Shown: positions 16,876 through 25,753, counted from the stretch's first letter. The stretch is DNA of 64,000 nucleotides from Lachnospiraceae bacterium OM04-12BH (GCA_003490145.1 QULQ01000008.1:120487-184486), one strand, 5' to 3'. Notes: a model not told the origin generated them from the sequence alone. A program made the numbers and translations.

Positions 16876-18255
16876 TTTCAGATTTTCGGCGATCTGACAG
16901 TAAAATTCCCTTACATCAAAGCCGGAAATATTTTCCCGGTAAAGATCGATCATGTCTCCGTGGGAAACACCCCGTCTGCCGGCAGGCTCGATCAGAGTGA
17001 AATGACTGCCCCATCTGGCAGAATCTACAGAAACCAGACCGTCGTTAATTCCATCAAAATGTTTTACCAGCGGATAGCTCATATTTAAGGGGAACTTTCC
17101 GCTTTTTGCCTTTTTGCAATAAGACATGACGCTTTCATAAAGAACATCCGGCATATCTGGTGTTTTCCGGTTAAAGGCTTCACAGGCAGAGGCAGTCAGG
17201 TCTGTTACGGCACACAGAAAATCGGGATCATGGTCGCCGAGCTTTTTCAGTGTGCTGTTGTAAGTTCTGGCTACCGTATTTCTTGTCTTTTCCGGAATAC
17301 GGGAAAGAAGATAGTCTGCAAACAGACAGCCTCTGTGTGGTGTATTGATCGTCGTCAGTGAAGCGACATAAGGGGCTGCCCCAAAGTGTGTGATGGCACT
17401 GCGGCTGTCAAGACCGCCCTTGGAATGGGCGATAATATTTATCTTTTCACAGCCAGTTTCCTTGCAGACCTGCTGGATCCGTTCTGCAAGCTCACGGCCA
17501 CATTCCTCCACAGAAGCGGCAGACTGCTGGTTGCCGAAATAAACACAGGCACCGTTCCGGATCAGTTCCGGAGCGATCCTGCCCCAGTAGTTCAGATACC
17601 GGAAATCCCGGAAGAAAACACCGTGTACCATAAGAATGGGATATTTGGTTTCACAGACTCTGCTTTCTTTTCTGGCCTGGTTCAGTTCCCATTTTTCTGT
17701 CTCCTGCTCAGCTTCCAGTGAAGTAATGTGTATCATTTTCGTCAGGTAGTAAATGTTCAGACCAGGGATCCAGGCACAGATCACAGACAGAATCCGCCGT
17801 TTGATGCCAAGCTGGGTCGAGGAAACAAAAATGCGGATCATGCCATTCCAGAAGAGGATTGTTTCTGCCAGAATGATATGGATCAGACTGATGATTCCCA
17901 ATATGGCAGTGGTTTTGATATCTCTGGCAGACTGGTTTGCCCTGTACAGCCCGGGGAAAATACACAGGGTAAGAACAAGGGATGTACACAGGGAAGTCAG
18001 AAACAGGACAAGCTGGTGGCTGCCGCTGTGCAGAAGATAAATGGTCTTCGTTGGGGTCTTCTTTGTTTTGATCCAGATATTAGCCAGCAGAAAGACTGCA
18101 AGCAGCAGGTTAAAAAGAAGACTGAAATCAAAGAGGACCATGCCGGATACGGCACCGGCACCCCGGACATGATAAAAAATCTCCAGGTAAAGGGAGATGA
18201 AGTTGACGTACAGGATGATCAGAAAATTTAAAAGGATAAATGGTAGTTTTTTCAT
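16861..18255 (-). CDS. Membrane-anchored alpha/beta hydrolase (triacylglycerol-lipase-like)
   Basis: The first 170 residues hold about four hydrophobic segments, then comes a lipase-type alpha/beta domain: YPILMVHGVFFRDF (oxyanion strand), the nucleophile elbow AHSKGG in INIIAHSKGGLDSRS (about residue 270), INTPHRGC, and late acid/His candidates in DGINDGLVSVDSA and GVSHGDM. The HSKGG form and the closing SHGDMID are typical of class 2 lipase/PGAP1-like proteins. It probably acts on lipids at the membrane. The ATG at 18255 has only a weak Shine-Dalgarno. It is a monocistronic minus-strand gene. Confidence 0.8.
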   Translation of the reverse strand: MKKLPFILLNFLIILYVNFISLYLEIFYHVRGAGAVSGMVLFDFSLLFNLLLAVFLLANIWIKTKKTPTKTIYLLHSGSHQLVLFLTSLCTSLVLTLCIFPGLYRANQSARDIKTTAILGIISLIHIILAETILFWNGMIRIFVSSTQLGIKRRILSVICAWIPGLNIYYLTKMIHITSLEAEQETEKWELNQARKESRVCETKYPILMVHGVFFRDFRYLNYWGRIAPELIRNGACVYFGNQQSAASVEECGRELAERIQQVCKETGCEKINIIAHSKGGLDSRSAITHFGAAPYVASLTTINTPHRGCLFADYLLSRIPEKTRNTVARTYNSTLKKLGDHDPDFLCAVTDLTASACEAFNRKTPDMPDVLYESVMSYCKKAKSGKFPLNMSYPLVKHFDGINDGLVSVDSARWGSHFTLIEPAGRRGVSHGDMIDLYRENISGFDVREFYCQIAENLKRRSL

Positions 18256-18291
18256 AGCTTCTATTTATTAAAAATGATTTTGCGTTTTATG

Positions 18292-18320
18292 TTGACAAAA
18301 TACCGATAAATTGAAATAAT
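18292..18320 (+). promoter_or_regulatory. Promoter of the small toxin mRNA
   Basis: TTGACA at 18292-18297, a 17-base spacer and AATAAT at 18315-18320. It would give a toxin transcript with a leader of about 65 bases that contains a CTCTC/GAGAG hairpin just upstream of the ribosome-binding site. Confidence 0.55.
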
Positions 18321-18392
18321 AGATGACAGGAAAAGGTATTACACGATACGGCTGGCGGTTGCTCTCCAATCGAGAGAAAGGAGGGATGCGCT

Positions 18393-18476
18393 ATGGTTAC
18401 ATATGATACGTTGATTCAGTTTGGATTACTTATTGTTGCGATCATAGGTCTTGTTTACAAGATAGCAAAAAAATAA
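18393..18476 (+). CDS. Putative holin-like type I toxin (27 aa)
   Basis: Encodes MVTYDTLIQFG followed by a hydrophobic stretch LLIVAIIGLVY and a basic tail KIAKK. The start MVTY, one TM helix and a Lys-rich end match the Firmicutes holin-like toxin family (TxpA/BsrG-like, PF16935). AAAGGAGGG ends eight bases before the ATG. The leader segment CGGTTGC (about 18354) can pair with GCAACCG near 18523 in the 3' region, a long-range pairing known for such toxin mRNAs. An antisense RNA is predicted from the other strand across the 3' end. It is expected to act on the membrane when not silenced. Confidence 0.78.
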   Translation: MVTYDTLIQFGLLIVAIIGLVYKIAKK

Positions 18477-18508
18477 ACCGCCCTTCTCCCAAGTTGCGGT
18501 TTATTTTT
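18469..18508. terminator. Bidirectional terminator shared by toxin mRNA and antisense RNA
   Basis: Arms AAAAATAAACCGC (18469-18481) and GCGGTTTATTTTT (18496-18508) pair perfectly, with T-runs on both strands. It overlaps the toxin stop codon. Confidence 0.85.
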
Positions 18509-18548
18509 TACCAACACAAGGGCAACCGTTACCGGTAATGCCTTTTCT
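18470..18548 (-). ncRNA. Predicted antisense RNA antitoxin
   Basis: A promoter on the minus strand (TTGATT, 17 bases, TATTCT) would start an RNA at about 18548 that runs leftward and ends at the shared terminator, giving about 80 bases complementary to the 3' part of the toxin mRNA. This is the usual layout of TxpA/RatA-type type I systems. No expression evidence is available from sequence alone. Confidence 0.55.
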
Positions 18549-18554
18549 ATTATC

Positions 18555-18583
18555 AGAATATCCTAATTGAATCAGGAAATCAA
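18555..18583 (-). promoter_or_regulatory. Promoter of the antisense RNA
   Basis: On the minus strand TTGATT (18583-18578) and TATTCT (18560-18555) are separated by exactly 17 bases. Its position, about 75 bases before the shared terminator, fits a short antitoxin RNA. Confidence 0.55.
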
Positions 18584-18613
18584 CGTTTTTTTTAGAAAAA
18601 TACAGGAAATATA

Positions 18614-18739
18614 TAAGCCATGCTCATTCATAGATGCTTCGCATCTATGAATGGACGGTTGTCGCCGTATAAAATGTCAAAAATAAACGTCCTTGCAAGT
18701 AAACTTGCAGGACGTTATTTTTGCATTTTGCATGGCTTA
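18614..18739. repeat. Nested inverted repeats downstream of the rubrerythrin gene
   Basis: The outer arms TAAGCCATGC (18614-18623) and GCATGGCTTA (18730-18739) are perfect complements. Inside are a perfect 13-bp hairpin with a 3-base loop (18625-18653) and the rubrerythrin terminator. The 13-bp hairpin has no T-tract and no adjoining gene, so its role is unexplained. Confidence 0.5.
18681..18722 (-). terminator. Terminator of the rubrerythrin gene
   Basis: A stem of 13-14 bp (18686-18699 with 18704-18716) around a short loop, with A/T-runs outside both arms. On the minus strand it follows the rubrerythrin stop by about 25 bases. It can work in both directions. Confidence 0.85.
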
Positions 18740-18743
18740 CAGC

Positions 18744-19286
18744 TTAGCCAAAGTATCTCTTAAGAAGACCCTCAAATGCTTTACCATGTCTTGCCTCGTC
18801 GCGTGCCATCTCATGAACGGTATCATGGATAGCGTCAAGGTTCAGGGCTTTTGCACGCTTGGCAAGATCGAACTTACCAGCGGTAGCACCGTTCTCAGCC
18901 TCTACTCTCATTTCGAGGTTCTTCTTGGTGGAATCGGTAACAACTTCTCCAAGGAGCTCAGCAAACTTAGATGCATGCTCAGCTTCCTCAAAAGCTGCCT
19001 TCTCCCAGTAAAGACCGATTTCAGGATAGCCTTCCCTGTGAGCTACTCTTGCCATGGCGAGATACATTCCAACTTCGGAGCACTCACCTTCAAAGTTAGC
19101 ACGGAGATCCTTGATGATGTCTTCAGGGGCACCCTTGGCAACACCTACCACATGTTCTGCAGCCCATGTCTTCTCGTTTTCATTCACTACAGTAAACTTG
19201 GAAGCGGGAGCCTTACAGATCGGACATACCTCCGGAGCTGCTTCACCTTCATAAACATAACCACATACCTGACATACAAATTTCAT
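18744..19286 (-). CDS. Reverse rubrerythrin (peroxide-scavenging)
   Basis: Reduces hydrogen peroxide (and oxygen) in anaerobes with electrons from NAD(P)H-linked carriers. The N-terminus is a rubredoxin-like Fe(Cys)4 site ([10 protein letters not shown] and CPICKAPAS), followed by a four-helix diiron domain with [21 protein letters not shown] and [10 protein letters not shown] carrying the Glu/His ligands. The rubredoxin-first order marks the reverse rubrerythrin type. The length of 180 residues is typical. AGGAG precedes the ATG. It lies 41 bases after the PerR-like gene, so the two are likely co-transcribed and peroxide-responsive. Confidence 0.92.
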   Translation of the reverse strand: MKFVCQVCGYVYEGEAAPEVCPICKAPASKFTVVNENEKTWAAEHVVGVAKGAPEDIIKDLRANFEGECSEVGMYLAMARVAHREGYPEIGLYWEKAAFEEAEHASKFAELLGEVVTDSTKKNLEMRVEAENGATAGKFDLAKRAKALNLDAIHDTVHEMARDEARHGKAFEGLLKRYFG

Positions 19287-19327
19287 AATTCTTTCTCCTT
19301 TTCTTGTATAAAATATTTGTTTGATAA

Positions 19328-19723
19328 CTAACCATTTGCCTGTGCTTCACAACAAGCTCCGCATTTACCGTAAAAGTAAATGGTGTGTCCCTCGATCTGA
19401 CCATCAAAGTGGGCAGAGGCTGCTTCATCTACAGAAGACAGGGGGGGCAGTGTAAGATCTATGACAGCACCACATTCTTTACAGACGAAGTGATGATGGG
19501 GAGAAGTGTCTGCATCAAAATGATCTACACCGTCTCCTACACGGATCTTGGCAATCTGACCGATATCAGATAAGAGTGTAAGGTTCCGGTAAACGGTTCC
19601 AAGACTGATATTCGGAAAAGATTTGCGGACATTCATGTATACCACATCTGCTGTCGGATGATCTTTTCTTGTTTTCAGAAATTCCAGAATAGAATCTCTC
19701 TGACTACTGTGTTTCAGGGTCAT
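19328..19723 (-). CDS. perR: Fur/PerR-family repressor
   Basis: A 131-residue Fur-family regulator. The N-terminal winged helix ([36 protein letters not shown]) is followed by the metal-sensing domain with [10 protein letters not shown] and the second CxxC in KCGACC, the structural zinc site. The residues and the neighbouring rubrerythrin point to PerR rather than Fur or Zur. The ATG at 19723 (MTLKHSS) is preferred over a TTG eight codons upstream. The promoter region carries an AT-rich near-palindrome that could be its own operator. Confidence 0.85.
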   Translation of the reverse strand: MTLKHSSQRDSILEFLKTRKDHPTADVVYMNVRKSFPNISLGTVYRNLTLLSDIGQIAKIRVGDGVDHFDADTSPHHHFVCKECGAVIDLTLPPLSSVDEAASAHFDGQIEGHTIYFYGKCGACCEAQANG

Positions 19724-19758
19724 ATTTAGCTCTCTTTCTAAAAACAATAACTGTTACT

Positions 19759-19792
19759 GATATTAATATATCACATTTTGAAAGAAAGTCAA
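19759..19792 (-). promoter_or_regulatory. Promoter and possible PerR operator of perR-rubrerythrin
   Basis: On the minus strand TTGACT (19792-19787) is followed after 16 bases by TATATT. The -10 overlaps the near-palindrome GATATTAATATATC (19759-19772), in a position suited to autorepression. The match to known PerR boxes is only approximate. Confidence 0.45.
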
Positions 19793-19889
19793 TAGATTTT
19801 TATAAATATTTTAGAGAATATCTTTATCTTTAATGATCATTTTTATGTATCTTATGATATACTTTTTACAGAATATTGGGAGAATGGCA

Positions 19890-21371
19890 ATGAAATTTAA
19901 AACAAGACTTCTGATTACCTTTTTAACCATTATATTATTACCGATCATTCTTGCATTGACAGCATTTCTGATCATTGGAGGATATCTTTCCAAAGGGCAG
20001 GAGGATCTGGGACTGCGGGTAAATAATTATAATGTGTGGATCGATCCTGCCGAAACCTCGAGGCATCTGTCTGATGAGATATTTGTAGAGATCCGTGAGG
20101 GGCTTAAGCAGGATCCGCACCTCCTTGAAAAGACCGATATCCTTGATGCCATTAATGATGACATTGCAGATAAATCCTCCTATTTGATCGTACGGAAGGG
20201 GAACGAACTGTATTATACCGGTAATCAGCTCGCATCCGCACAGATCTTTGACAAGCTTCCAGAATTTAATGAGGAGGATATAGATTCTGAAACTGCACAG
20301 AGTATTTATTATGATGATATGAATAAGCTGGTGCGGCAGATGGATTTTTATTTTACTGATGGAAGTGAAGGAAGTCTGTTTGTCATTATGAAAGCTAATT
20401 CTACCATGTCAAGGAAGCTTTTTATAGACATGGCAGTGGCGATCACGTTGATTCTGGTGCTTACAAGTCTGTTCCTGACCAGGTGGATCAGCAGAAGTGT
20501 ATTTGAACCGATCAATGAACTGAATGTGGCCATGCAGAATATTGCCGAGGGCAATCTGGAATATATACTGCCACATAAGGATGATGGCGAGATCGGGGAT
20601 CTGTACCGGAATTATGAGGATATGAGGCTGCGGCTGAAGGAGTCTGCCGATGAGAAGATCCTGACGGAGAAACAGAATAAGGAGCTTGTCAGCAATATTT
20701 CCCATGATCTGAAAACACCGATCACTGCGATCAAGGGTTACGTGGAAGGAATCATGGATGGAGTGGCTGATACGCCGGAAAAGGTGAATAAGTATATTAA
20801 AACTATTTATAATAAAGCCTGTGACATGGATCGGCTGATCAATGAGCTGACAGTTTATTCCGGTATTGATTCGAACCGGATCCCCTATCATTTCCACCGG
20901 ATCAATGTGGCAGAGTATTTTGGTGACTGTGTGGAGGAAGTGGGTCTGGATCTGGAATCCAAGAATATTGAGCTGAATTATTCCAATCTGGTAGCGCCTG
21001 ATACGCTGATCATAGCAGATCCGGAGCAGATGAAGCGTGTGATCAATAATATTATCGGAAACAGTATAAAATATATGGGTTCCAGGAAGGGTGAGATCGA
21101 TATCCGTATCCTGGATGAAGTAGATTCTATCCGGGTAGAGATCGAGGATAACGGAAAAGGAATTCCATCCAAGGATCTCCCTAATATTTTTGAAAGATTT
21201 TTCCGTTCTGATGTTTCGAGGAACAGTGCACAGGGAGGAAGTGGCATCGGTCTTTCTATTGTGAAGAAGATCATAGAGGATCATGGAGGTTATATCTGGG
21301 CCACAAGTAAAGAGGGAGAAGGAACCTGTATGCATTTTGTGCTTCGGAAATATCAGGAAGCAAAGGAATAG
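19890..21371 (+). CDS. HAMP sensor histidine kinase
   Basis: Membrane sensor kinase: TM1 at the N-terminus (LLITFLTIILLPIILALTAF), an extracytoplasmic domain of about 150 residues, TM2 (MAVAITLILVLTSLFL), HAMP, a DHp domain with NISHDLKTPITAIKG (phospho-His near residue 272), and a HATPase domain with NNIIGNSIKYM (N box), DNGKGIP and GGSGIGLSI. GGGAG eight bases upstream supports the ATG at 19890 rather than the open frame from 19833. The paired response regulator gene follows 42 bases later. The signal sensed is unknown. Confidence 0.9.
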   Translation: MKFKTRLLITFLTIILLPIILALTAFLIIGGYLSKGQEDLGLRVNNYNVWIDPAETSRHLSDEIFVEIREGLKQDPHLLEKTDILDAINDDIADKSSYLIVRKGNELYYTGNQLASAQIFDKLPEFNEEDIDSETAQSIYYDDMNKLVRQMDFYFTDGSEGSLFVIMKANSTMSRKLFIDMAVAITLILVLTSLFLTRWISRSVFEPINELNVAMQNIAEGNLEYILPHKDDGEIGDLYRNYEDMRLRLKESADEKILTEKQNKELVSNISHDLKTPITAIKGYVEGIMDGVADTPEKVNKYIKTIYNKACDMDRLINELTVYSGIDSNRIPYHFHRINVAEYFGDCVEEVGLDLESKNIELNYSNLVAPDTLIIADPEQMKRVINNIIGNSIKYMGSRKGEIDIRILDEVDSIRVEIEDNGKGIPSKDLPNIFERFFRSDVSRNSAQGGSGIGLSIVKKIIEDHGGYIWATSKEGEGTCMHFVLRKYQEAKE

Positions 21372-21413
21372 AAGAATACCTAACATAGAACAGAAGAGCA
21401 GGAGGATATTTTA

Positions 21414-22103
21414 ATGAGCAGGATCTTGATTATTGAAGATGAGGAAGCAATTGCAGATCTCGAGAAAGATTATCTGGAGCTGAGTGGATTTGAGGTAATT
21501 ATTAAGAATACGGGAGATGAAGGGTTAAAGACAGCCCTGGAAGAAAATTTTAATCTGATCGTGCTGGATCTGATGCTGCCTGGTATTGACGGGTTTGAAA
21601 TCTGTAAGAAGATCCGAGAAGTGAAAAATATACCGATCATCATGGTATCAGCCAAGAAGGATGATATTGATAAGATCAGAGGACTTGGACTTGGGGCAGA
21701 TGATTATATGACAAAACCCTTCAGTCCCAGTGAACTGGTAGCCAGAGTTAAGGCACACATGGCAAGGTATGAGAGACTGGTCGGATCAGGACAGAAGCAG
21801 AATGATATCATTGAGATCCGGGGACTTAGGATCGACAAGACAGCAAGAAGAGTTACTGTAGATGGTGTGGAGAAGGCATTTACCGGTAAGGAATTTGATC
21901 TGCTCACATTCCTGGCAGAGCATCCGAATCATGTTTATACCAAAGAAGAACTGTTCCGTGAAATCTGGGATATGGATTCCATCGGAGATATTGCTACCGT
22001 TACAGTCCACATCAAGAAGATCCGTGAAAAGATTGAATATGATTCAGCAAAGCCCCAGTATATTGAGACGATCTGGGGAGTTGGATACCGCTTTAAAGTA
22101 TAA
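21414..22103 (+). CDS. OmpR/PhoB-type response regulator
   Basis: A 229-residue regulator: receiver domain with acidic pocket EDEE, phospho-acceptor Asp52 in IVLDLMLPG, Lys in DDYMTKPFSP, and a winged-helix DNA-binding domain (GKEFDLLTFLAEHPNHVYTKEEL... ending YRFKV region). It is co-transcribed with the kinase just upstream. Targets cannot be read from this window. Confidence 0.93.
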   Translation: MSRILIIEDEEAIADLEKDYLELSGFEVIIKNTGDEGLKTALEENFNLIVLDLMLPGIDGFEICKKIREVKNIPIIMVSAKKDDIDKIRGLGLGADDYMTKPFSPSELVARVKAHMARYERLVGSGQKQNDIIEIRGLRIDKTARRVTVDGVEKAFTGKEFDLLTFLAEHPNHVYTKEELFREIWDMDSIGDIATVTVHIKKIREKIEYDSAKPQYIETIWGVGYRFKV

Positions 22104-22135
22104 AAATGAAAATAATATCCTAGGGCACAACACAT

Positions 22136-22858
22136 ATGAAAAAATATATTGTTTATGAGGACAGGGATATCCTGATTGCTTACAAGCCTGCGGGGATTGC
22201 CACCCAGACAGCAAGGCTCGGGCAGCAGGATATGGTCAGTGAATTAAAGAATTATCTTTCCGGTCAGCCACAGTACAGGGGAAAGGGAGAGCCATACCTT
22301 GGCCTGGTACACAGACTGGATCAGCCGGTGGCGGGGATTCTTGTATTCGGTAAGACAAAAGAGGCAGCTGCTTCCTTAAGCCGGCAGATCGCAGAAGGAA
22401 AGCTGCATAAATATTATTATGCCGTGATTTACGGTAGACCGGAGAAGGAAAAGGGAACTCTCTGTGATTATCTGTACAAGGATGGAAAGACGAATATGTC
22501 CTGTATTGTGGCAGAGGATTTTCCACAGGCAAAAAAGGCAAGACTTTCCTATCGCTGTGTGAACACGCTGATGGCACTGGAGATGCAGGAAGAGATTTCG
22601 CTCATGGAGATCGAACTGTTTACCGGCAGGCATCATCAGATACGGGTACAGATGGCTCATGCCGGGATGCCGCTTCTTGGTGACAGCAAATATGGAAGCG
22701 AAGAAGATAAGGAGTTCAGCCGGCAGATCGGGGTGAAGAATGTTGCACTCTGTGCATTCCGTCTGCAGTTTAGCCACCCTGCAACAGGAAAAAATGTGAA
22801 ATTTGAGCGAATGCCGGAGGAAGAGATTTTTCTTCCCTTTTTTGGCAGTGGAATTTAA
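22136..22858 (+). CDS. RluA-family pseudouridine synthase
   Basis: Converts uridine to pseudouridine in rRNA or tRNA. The catalytic HRLDQPVAGILVF motif (Asp in HRLD, about residue 60) is intact, as is the RxHQIRVQ motif (GRHHQIRVQMAHAG) near residue 165. There is no S4 domain, so it belongs to the short subgroup of 240 residues. The Shine-Dalgarno before the ATG is weak (AGGGC). A strong terminator follows. Confidence 0.88.
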   Translation: MKKYIVYEDRDILIAYKPAGIATQTARLGQQDMVSELKNYLSGQPQYRGKGEPYLGLVHRLDQPVAGILVFGKTKEAAASLSRQIAEGKLHKYYYAVIYGRPEKEKGTLCDYLYKDGKTNMSCIVAEDFPQAKKARLSYRCVNTLMALEMQEEISLMEIELFTGRHHQIRVQMAHAGMPLLGDSKYGSEEDKEFSRQIGVKNVALCAFRLQFSHPATGKNVKFERMPEEEIFLPFFGSGI

Positions 22859-22883
22859 ATAATCATCTCATATTTTTATGGAA

Positions 22884-22929
22884 AACATCCACACTATCTG
22901 TAGAGAAAAAGAAAGTGTGGGTGTTTTTT
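22884..22929 (+). terminator. Terminator after the RluA gene, touching the next start codon
   Basis: A 12-bp stem with one wobble (22884-22895 with 22914-22925) runs into TTTTTT. The TTG start of the following gene lies on the T-run, so downstream transcription must read through or start inside this element. Confidence 0.75.
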
Positions 22930-23917
22930 GAAAAAGACGGATTTTACAGCGAAGCAGAAAAATTATATATTTTTTGTACTGATCACAGCAGGGGTTTATC
23001 TTTTTATGAGGTTTATCAGTCCTTTATTTTCTCCATTTCTGGCAGCCTTCTGTATTTCAGCTTTGATGCACAGGCTGGCAGGGAAACTGCCTTTCCGTAT
23101 GAAGAAAAATATTCTGGCATCCTTTCTTCTGCTGGTTCTGATAGGCATCTTATTTCTGGTATTAATGGGGATCGGTTATTCTGTACTGGAATGCTGCTGT
23201 CGTTTCAGGGAGAACTTTACAGAGTTTGAGGATGAATACAGTAGGATTTTGCAGAATTGTTGTGTATATCTTGAAGAAAATCTTGAAAGATCATTGCCCT
23301 GGGTAAAGGGCGCTGCAGGGGTGGTCTCTTTTCTGGTAATTACCATGATCGCAGTCTTCTTGATTCTGAAGGATTATGAGCAGATAGTGGAGGGCTTAAG
23401 TAAGGTCAATGAACTGAAAGGACTTTTTGCAGTAGCTGGAAAGGTGATCCGTTATCTGAAAACCTATGTAAGGGCACAGCTGATCATACTGCTTCTGATC
23501 GGCACTCTGTGTGTGGCAGTATTGTCTGCAGTCGGTATGAAGAGCAGTATTTTTTATGGTGTACTGACAGGCTTTATGGATATGCTTCCCTTCATAGGAA
23601 CAGGAATTATGCTGGTTCCGCTGGCAGTTATCCGTATCCTGCACGAAGAATATGTAAGTGCAGGGATCATTTTACTGCTGTATGCGGCTTGTGCACTGCT
23701 CAGGGAATTCCTGGAACCCAAGCTGATCGGTGATAAGGTTGGAGTCTGGCCGGTAGGGATTTTGTTTTCCGTATTTGCAGGGGTGAAATTATTCGGCGTA
23801 TTTGGTATGATAAAGGGGCCAATAGGGCTTGTCATACTGTGCGAAAGCTGGAAGTACCTATTTGGAGAAAAGGACGGGGGAATTCCTGATGAAACAACAG
23901 GTGATGAAGGCAGGTAA
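22928..23917 (+). CDS. AI-2E/YtvI-type membrane protein
   Basis: A 329-residue polytopic protein of the AI-2E transporter family (also called PerM or YtvI). It has about eight TM segments and the family core GFMDMLPFIGTGIMLVPLAV and LLREFLEPKLIGDKVGV. Members export or exchange small solutes, and some are linked to sporulation. The start is a TTG at 22928 immediately behind a terminator stem; the GTGGG in the right arm is the only Shine-Dalgarno candidate. The 3' end overlaps the next gene by 29 bases, which suggests coupled translation. Confidence 0.85.
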   Translation: MKKTDFTAKQKNYIFFVLITAGVYLFMRFISPLFSPFLAAFCISALMHRLAGKLPFRMKKNILASFLLLVLIGILFLVLMGIGYSVLECCCRFRENFTEFEDEYSRILQNCCVYLEENLERSLPWVKGAAGVVSFLVITMIAVFLILKDYEQIVEGLSKVNELKGLFAVAGKVIRYLKTYVRAQLIILLLIGTLCVAVLSAVGMKSSIFYGVLTGFMDMLPFIGTGIMLVPLAVIRILHEEYVSAGIILLLYAACALLREFLEPKLIGDKVGVWPVGILFSVFAGVKLFGVFGMIKGPIGLVILCESWKYLFGEKDGGIPDETTGDEGR

Positions 23918-25490
23918 TCTGCTGGCGACAGCATATATGCTGATCATGTTTGTGCTGTATCCATTTTATATGAAAAATGGGTATGCAGATCTGGGAGAAG
24001 CCAAGTATCATTTTTTCTTTTACGTAACAACAGCAGCCGTGATCCTTTTGCTGGTTCTGGCAGGTGTCACACTGCTGATATGGATCAGGGAAAAGAAAAG
24101 TGGGGAACGGATCTATCTTTTTTCATTTGAAAAGGTTTCAGGCGTTGACCTCCTGGTTCTGCTGTATCTTTCAGAAGCATTTGTATCATTTGCATTTTCA
24201 GACTACCGGAGAGAAGCTTTTTTCGGAACAGAAGGCTGGTATATGGGATTTGCCACGATCCTGCTTCTTTGCCTTATCTATTTCCTGATCGGGGGATTCT
24301 GGAAGGATACTATTAAAATATATGCAGCACCGGTGACAGCTTCCAGTCTGGTGTTTTTGCTTGGGATTTTAAACCGGTTTTCTGTATATCTGCCGTTTCA
24401 GGAGATGGCAGGAGGAGAATTTATTTCCACACTCGGTAACATTAACTGGTTTTGTGGTTATTTTTCTGTTATCGCCCCGATCGGCTTTGCCATGTATTTT
24501 CTTTGGAGTGCAAGGACAGAGGATTCCTGTTTTGACGTCAGGAAAGGGCTGATAGGAGAATTTTTGGCAATCTTACTGCTGTGTCTTGTTTTCACGGCAG
24601 CATTCAGTCAGGGAAGCAATAGTATCTTTCTGGTGATCGCAGCCGAATTCCTGTTTTTTACCATGGTGACATTGGAAAATAAAGTACATATGATGCAGAT
24701 CTCCATTTTTCTCTTTACGATAGGGGCAGGCATGATCATAAGCGGTGAACTTCGTGAATGTCTGCCGGGGCGGTTCAATTATGAGCTGGATGAACTGAGC
24801 AGTAAGCTGCTGGATCCGGAAAATGGGATGTGGATCTGCCTGATTGCCGTGGCTATTGGTTTTTTCTGCCATATACGAAGCGGGAAGGAAAGCCGGACGG
24901 GCATAAACCTCTTAAAGGTGATTCTGCCTGGCAGCATCTGCTTTATGGTACTTTTCTTTCCAGTGACGGTCATTGTGTATATGTCAGGGAGACTGCAGGG
25001 GATCGATCAGGCAGGACTTGGAAGCCTCCTTACCTTTGATGAGAACTGGGGAAATGGACGAGGCGCTTCTATGATCACCGGGATCCGGATTTTTCAGGAA
25101 CTGCCATTGTCACAGAAGCTTTTTGGAGCAGGGCCTGACTGTTTCAGTGCCTGTGCGTATTCAATCCCGGAGCTTACCGTTTATCTTTATGAAAATTTCG
25201 GAACGTCAAGACTGACCAATGCACATAATGAACTGATCACTACACTGGTAAATACAGGGATCACGGGAGTGATACTTTATTATACCATGATGGCAGTTTT
25301 TATCAGAAGGTGTATGAACAGGGCAAAGGAAGATCCTGCTTTTTATATTCCGGCAGCCTGTGTGACCGGATACCTGGTCCACAATCTGATCAGTTTTTCA
25401 CAGGTACTCAGCTTTCCGTATGTTTTCCTGCTTATGGGGATGGAACGTGCCATGGAGCACAGGCTTGACAAAAATAAAAAATTTTCCTAA
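23889..25490 (+). CDS. O-antigen ligase/Wzy-like polytopic protein
   Basis: A 533-residue protein with about 12 TM helices and a larger loop between the late helices. The motif TNAHNELITTLVNTGITG is typical of the Wzy_C (O-antigen ligase) superfamily, which transfers or polymerises glycans at the outer membrane-facing side of the cytoplasmic membrane. In this Gram-positive context a role in a cell-surface polysaccharide or teichoic-type polymer is likely, but no glycan cluster surrounds it. The ATG at 23889 follows GGGGG by seven bases. It overlaps the AI-2E-like gene. Confidence 0.78.
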   Translation: MKQQVMKAGNLLATAYMLIMFVLYPFYMKNGYADLGEAKYHFFFYVTTAAVILLLVLAGVTLLIWIREKKSGERIYLFSFEKVSGVDLLVLLYLSEAFVSFAFSDYRREAFFGTEGWYMGFATILLLCLIYFLIGGFWKDTIKIYAAPVTASSLVFLLGILNRFSVYLPFQEMAGGEFISTLGNINWFCGYFSVIAPIGFAMYFLWSARTEDSCFDVRKGLIGEFLAILLLCLVFTAAFSQGSNSIFLVIAAEFLFFTMVTLENKVHMMQISIFLFTIGAGMIISGELRECLPGRFNYELDELSSKLLDPENGMWICLIAVAIGFFCHIRSGKESRTGINLLKVILPGSICFMVLFFPVTVIVYMSGRLQGIDQAGLGSLLTFDENWGNGRGASMITGIRIFQELPLSQKLFGAGPDCFSACAYSIPELTVYLYENFGTSRLTNAHNELITTLVNTGITGVILYYTMMAVFIRRCMNRAKEDPAFYIPAACVTGYLVHNLISFSQVLSFPYVFLLMGMERAMEHRLDKNKKFS

Positions 25491-25499
25491 AATCAAAGC

Positions 25500-25753
25500 A
25501 ACTGAATAAAAGTGGCGATGAAGAGGACTAGTAAGGATAGGCGCCTTTCAGAGAGAAGATCCCCGGTGGAAGAAGCGGGTGCTGAAAGATCTTTATGAGC
25601 AAGAATCCCGAACCTGCCTTGGAGCTCTGTATGAAAATACAGCGTAGCACCGGCGATAACGGTATGAAAAGAGAATGTTACAGCATTAAGTAGGGTGGTA
25701 CCGCCGGATTCCGGTCCCTGATCGGGGTGGAAGAAGGTGTACCACCCTTTTTT
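25500..25753 (+). promoter_or_regulatory. T-box leader controlling proS
   Basis: The conserved T-box AGGGTGGTACCGCC is at 25692-25705 and a GGTG/AGAGAG-type stem I lies upstream. The likely specifier is a proline codon in GAATCCCGAACC (about 25606-25617), read as CCC or CCG. The terminator arm GGTGTACCACCC followed by six T ends at 25753. Uncharged proline tRNA should stabilise the antiterminator and allow proS transcription. Confidence 0.9.

Noticed and set aside
20409..21386. A 325-residue open frame on the minus strand across the histidine kinase gene
   Set aside because: It lies entirely within the clear kinase reading frame, has no recognisable domain and no ribosome-binding site; a shadow frame.
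23829..23888. Longer N-terminus of the O-antigen-ligase-like protein
   Set aside because: It lies fully within the upstream gene; the ATG at 23889 has a good Shine-Dalgarno and the expected hydrophobic start.
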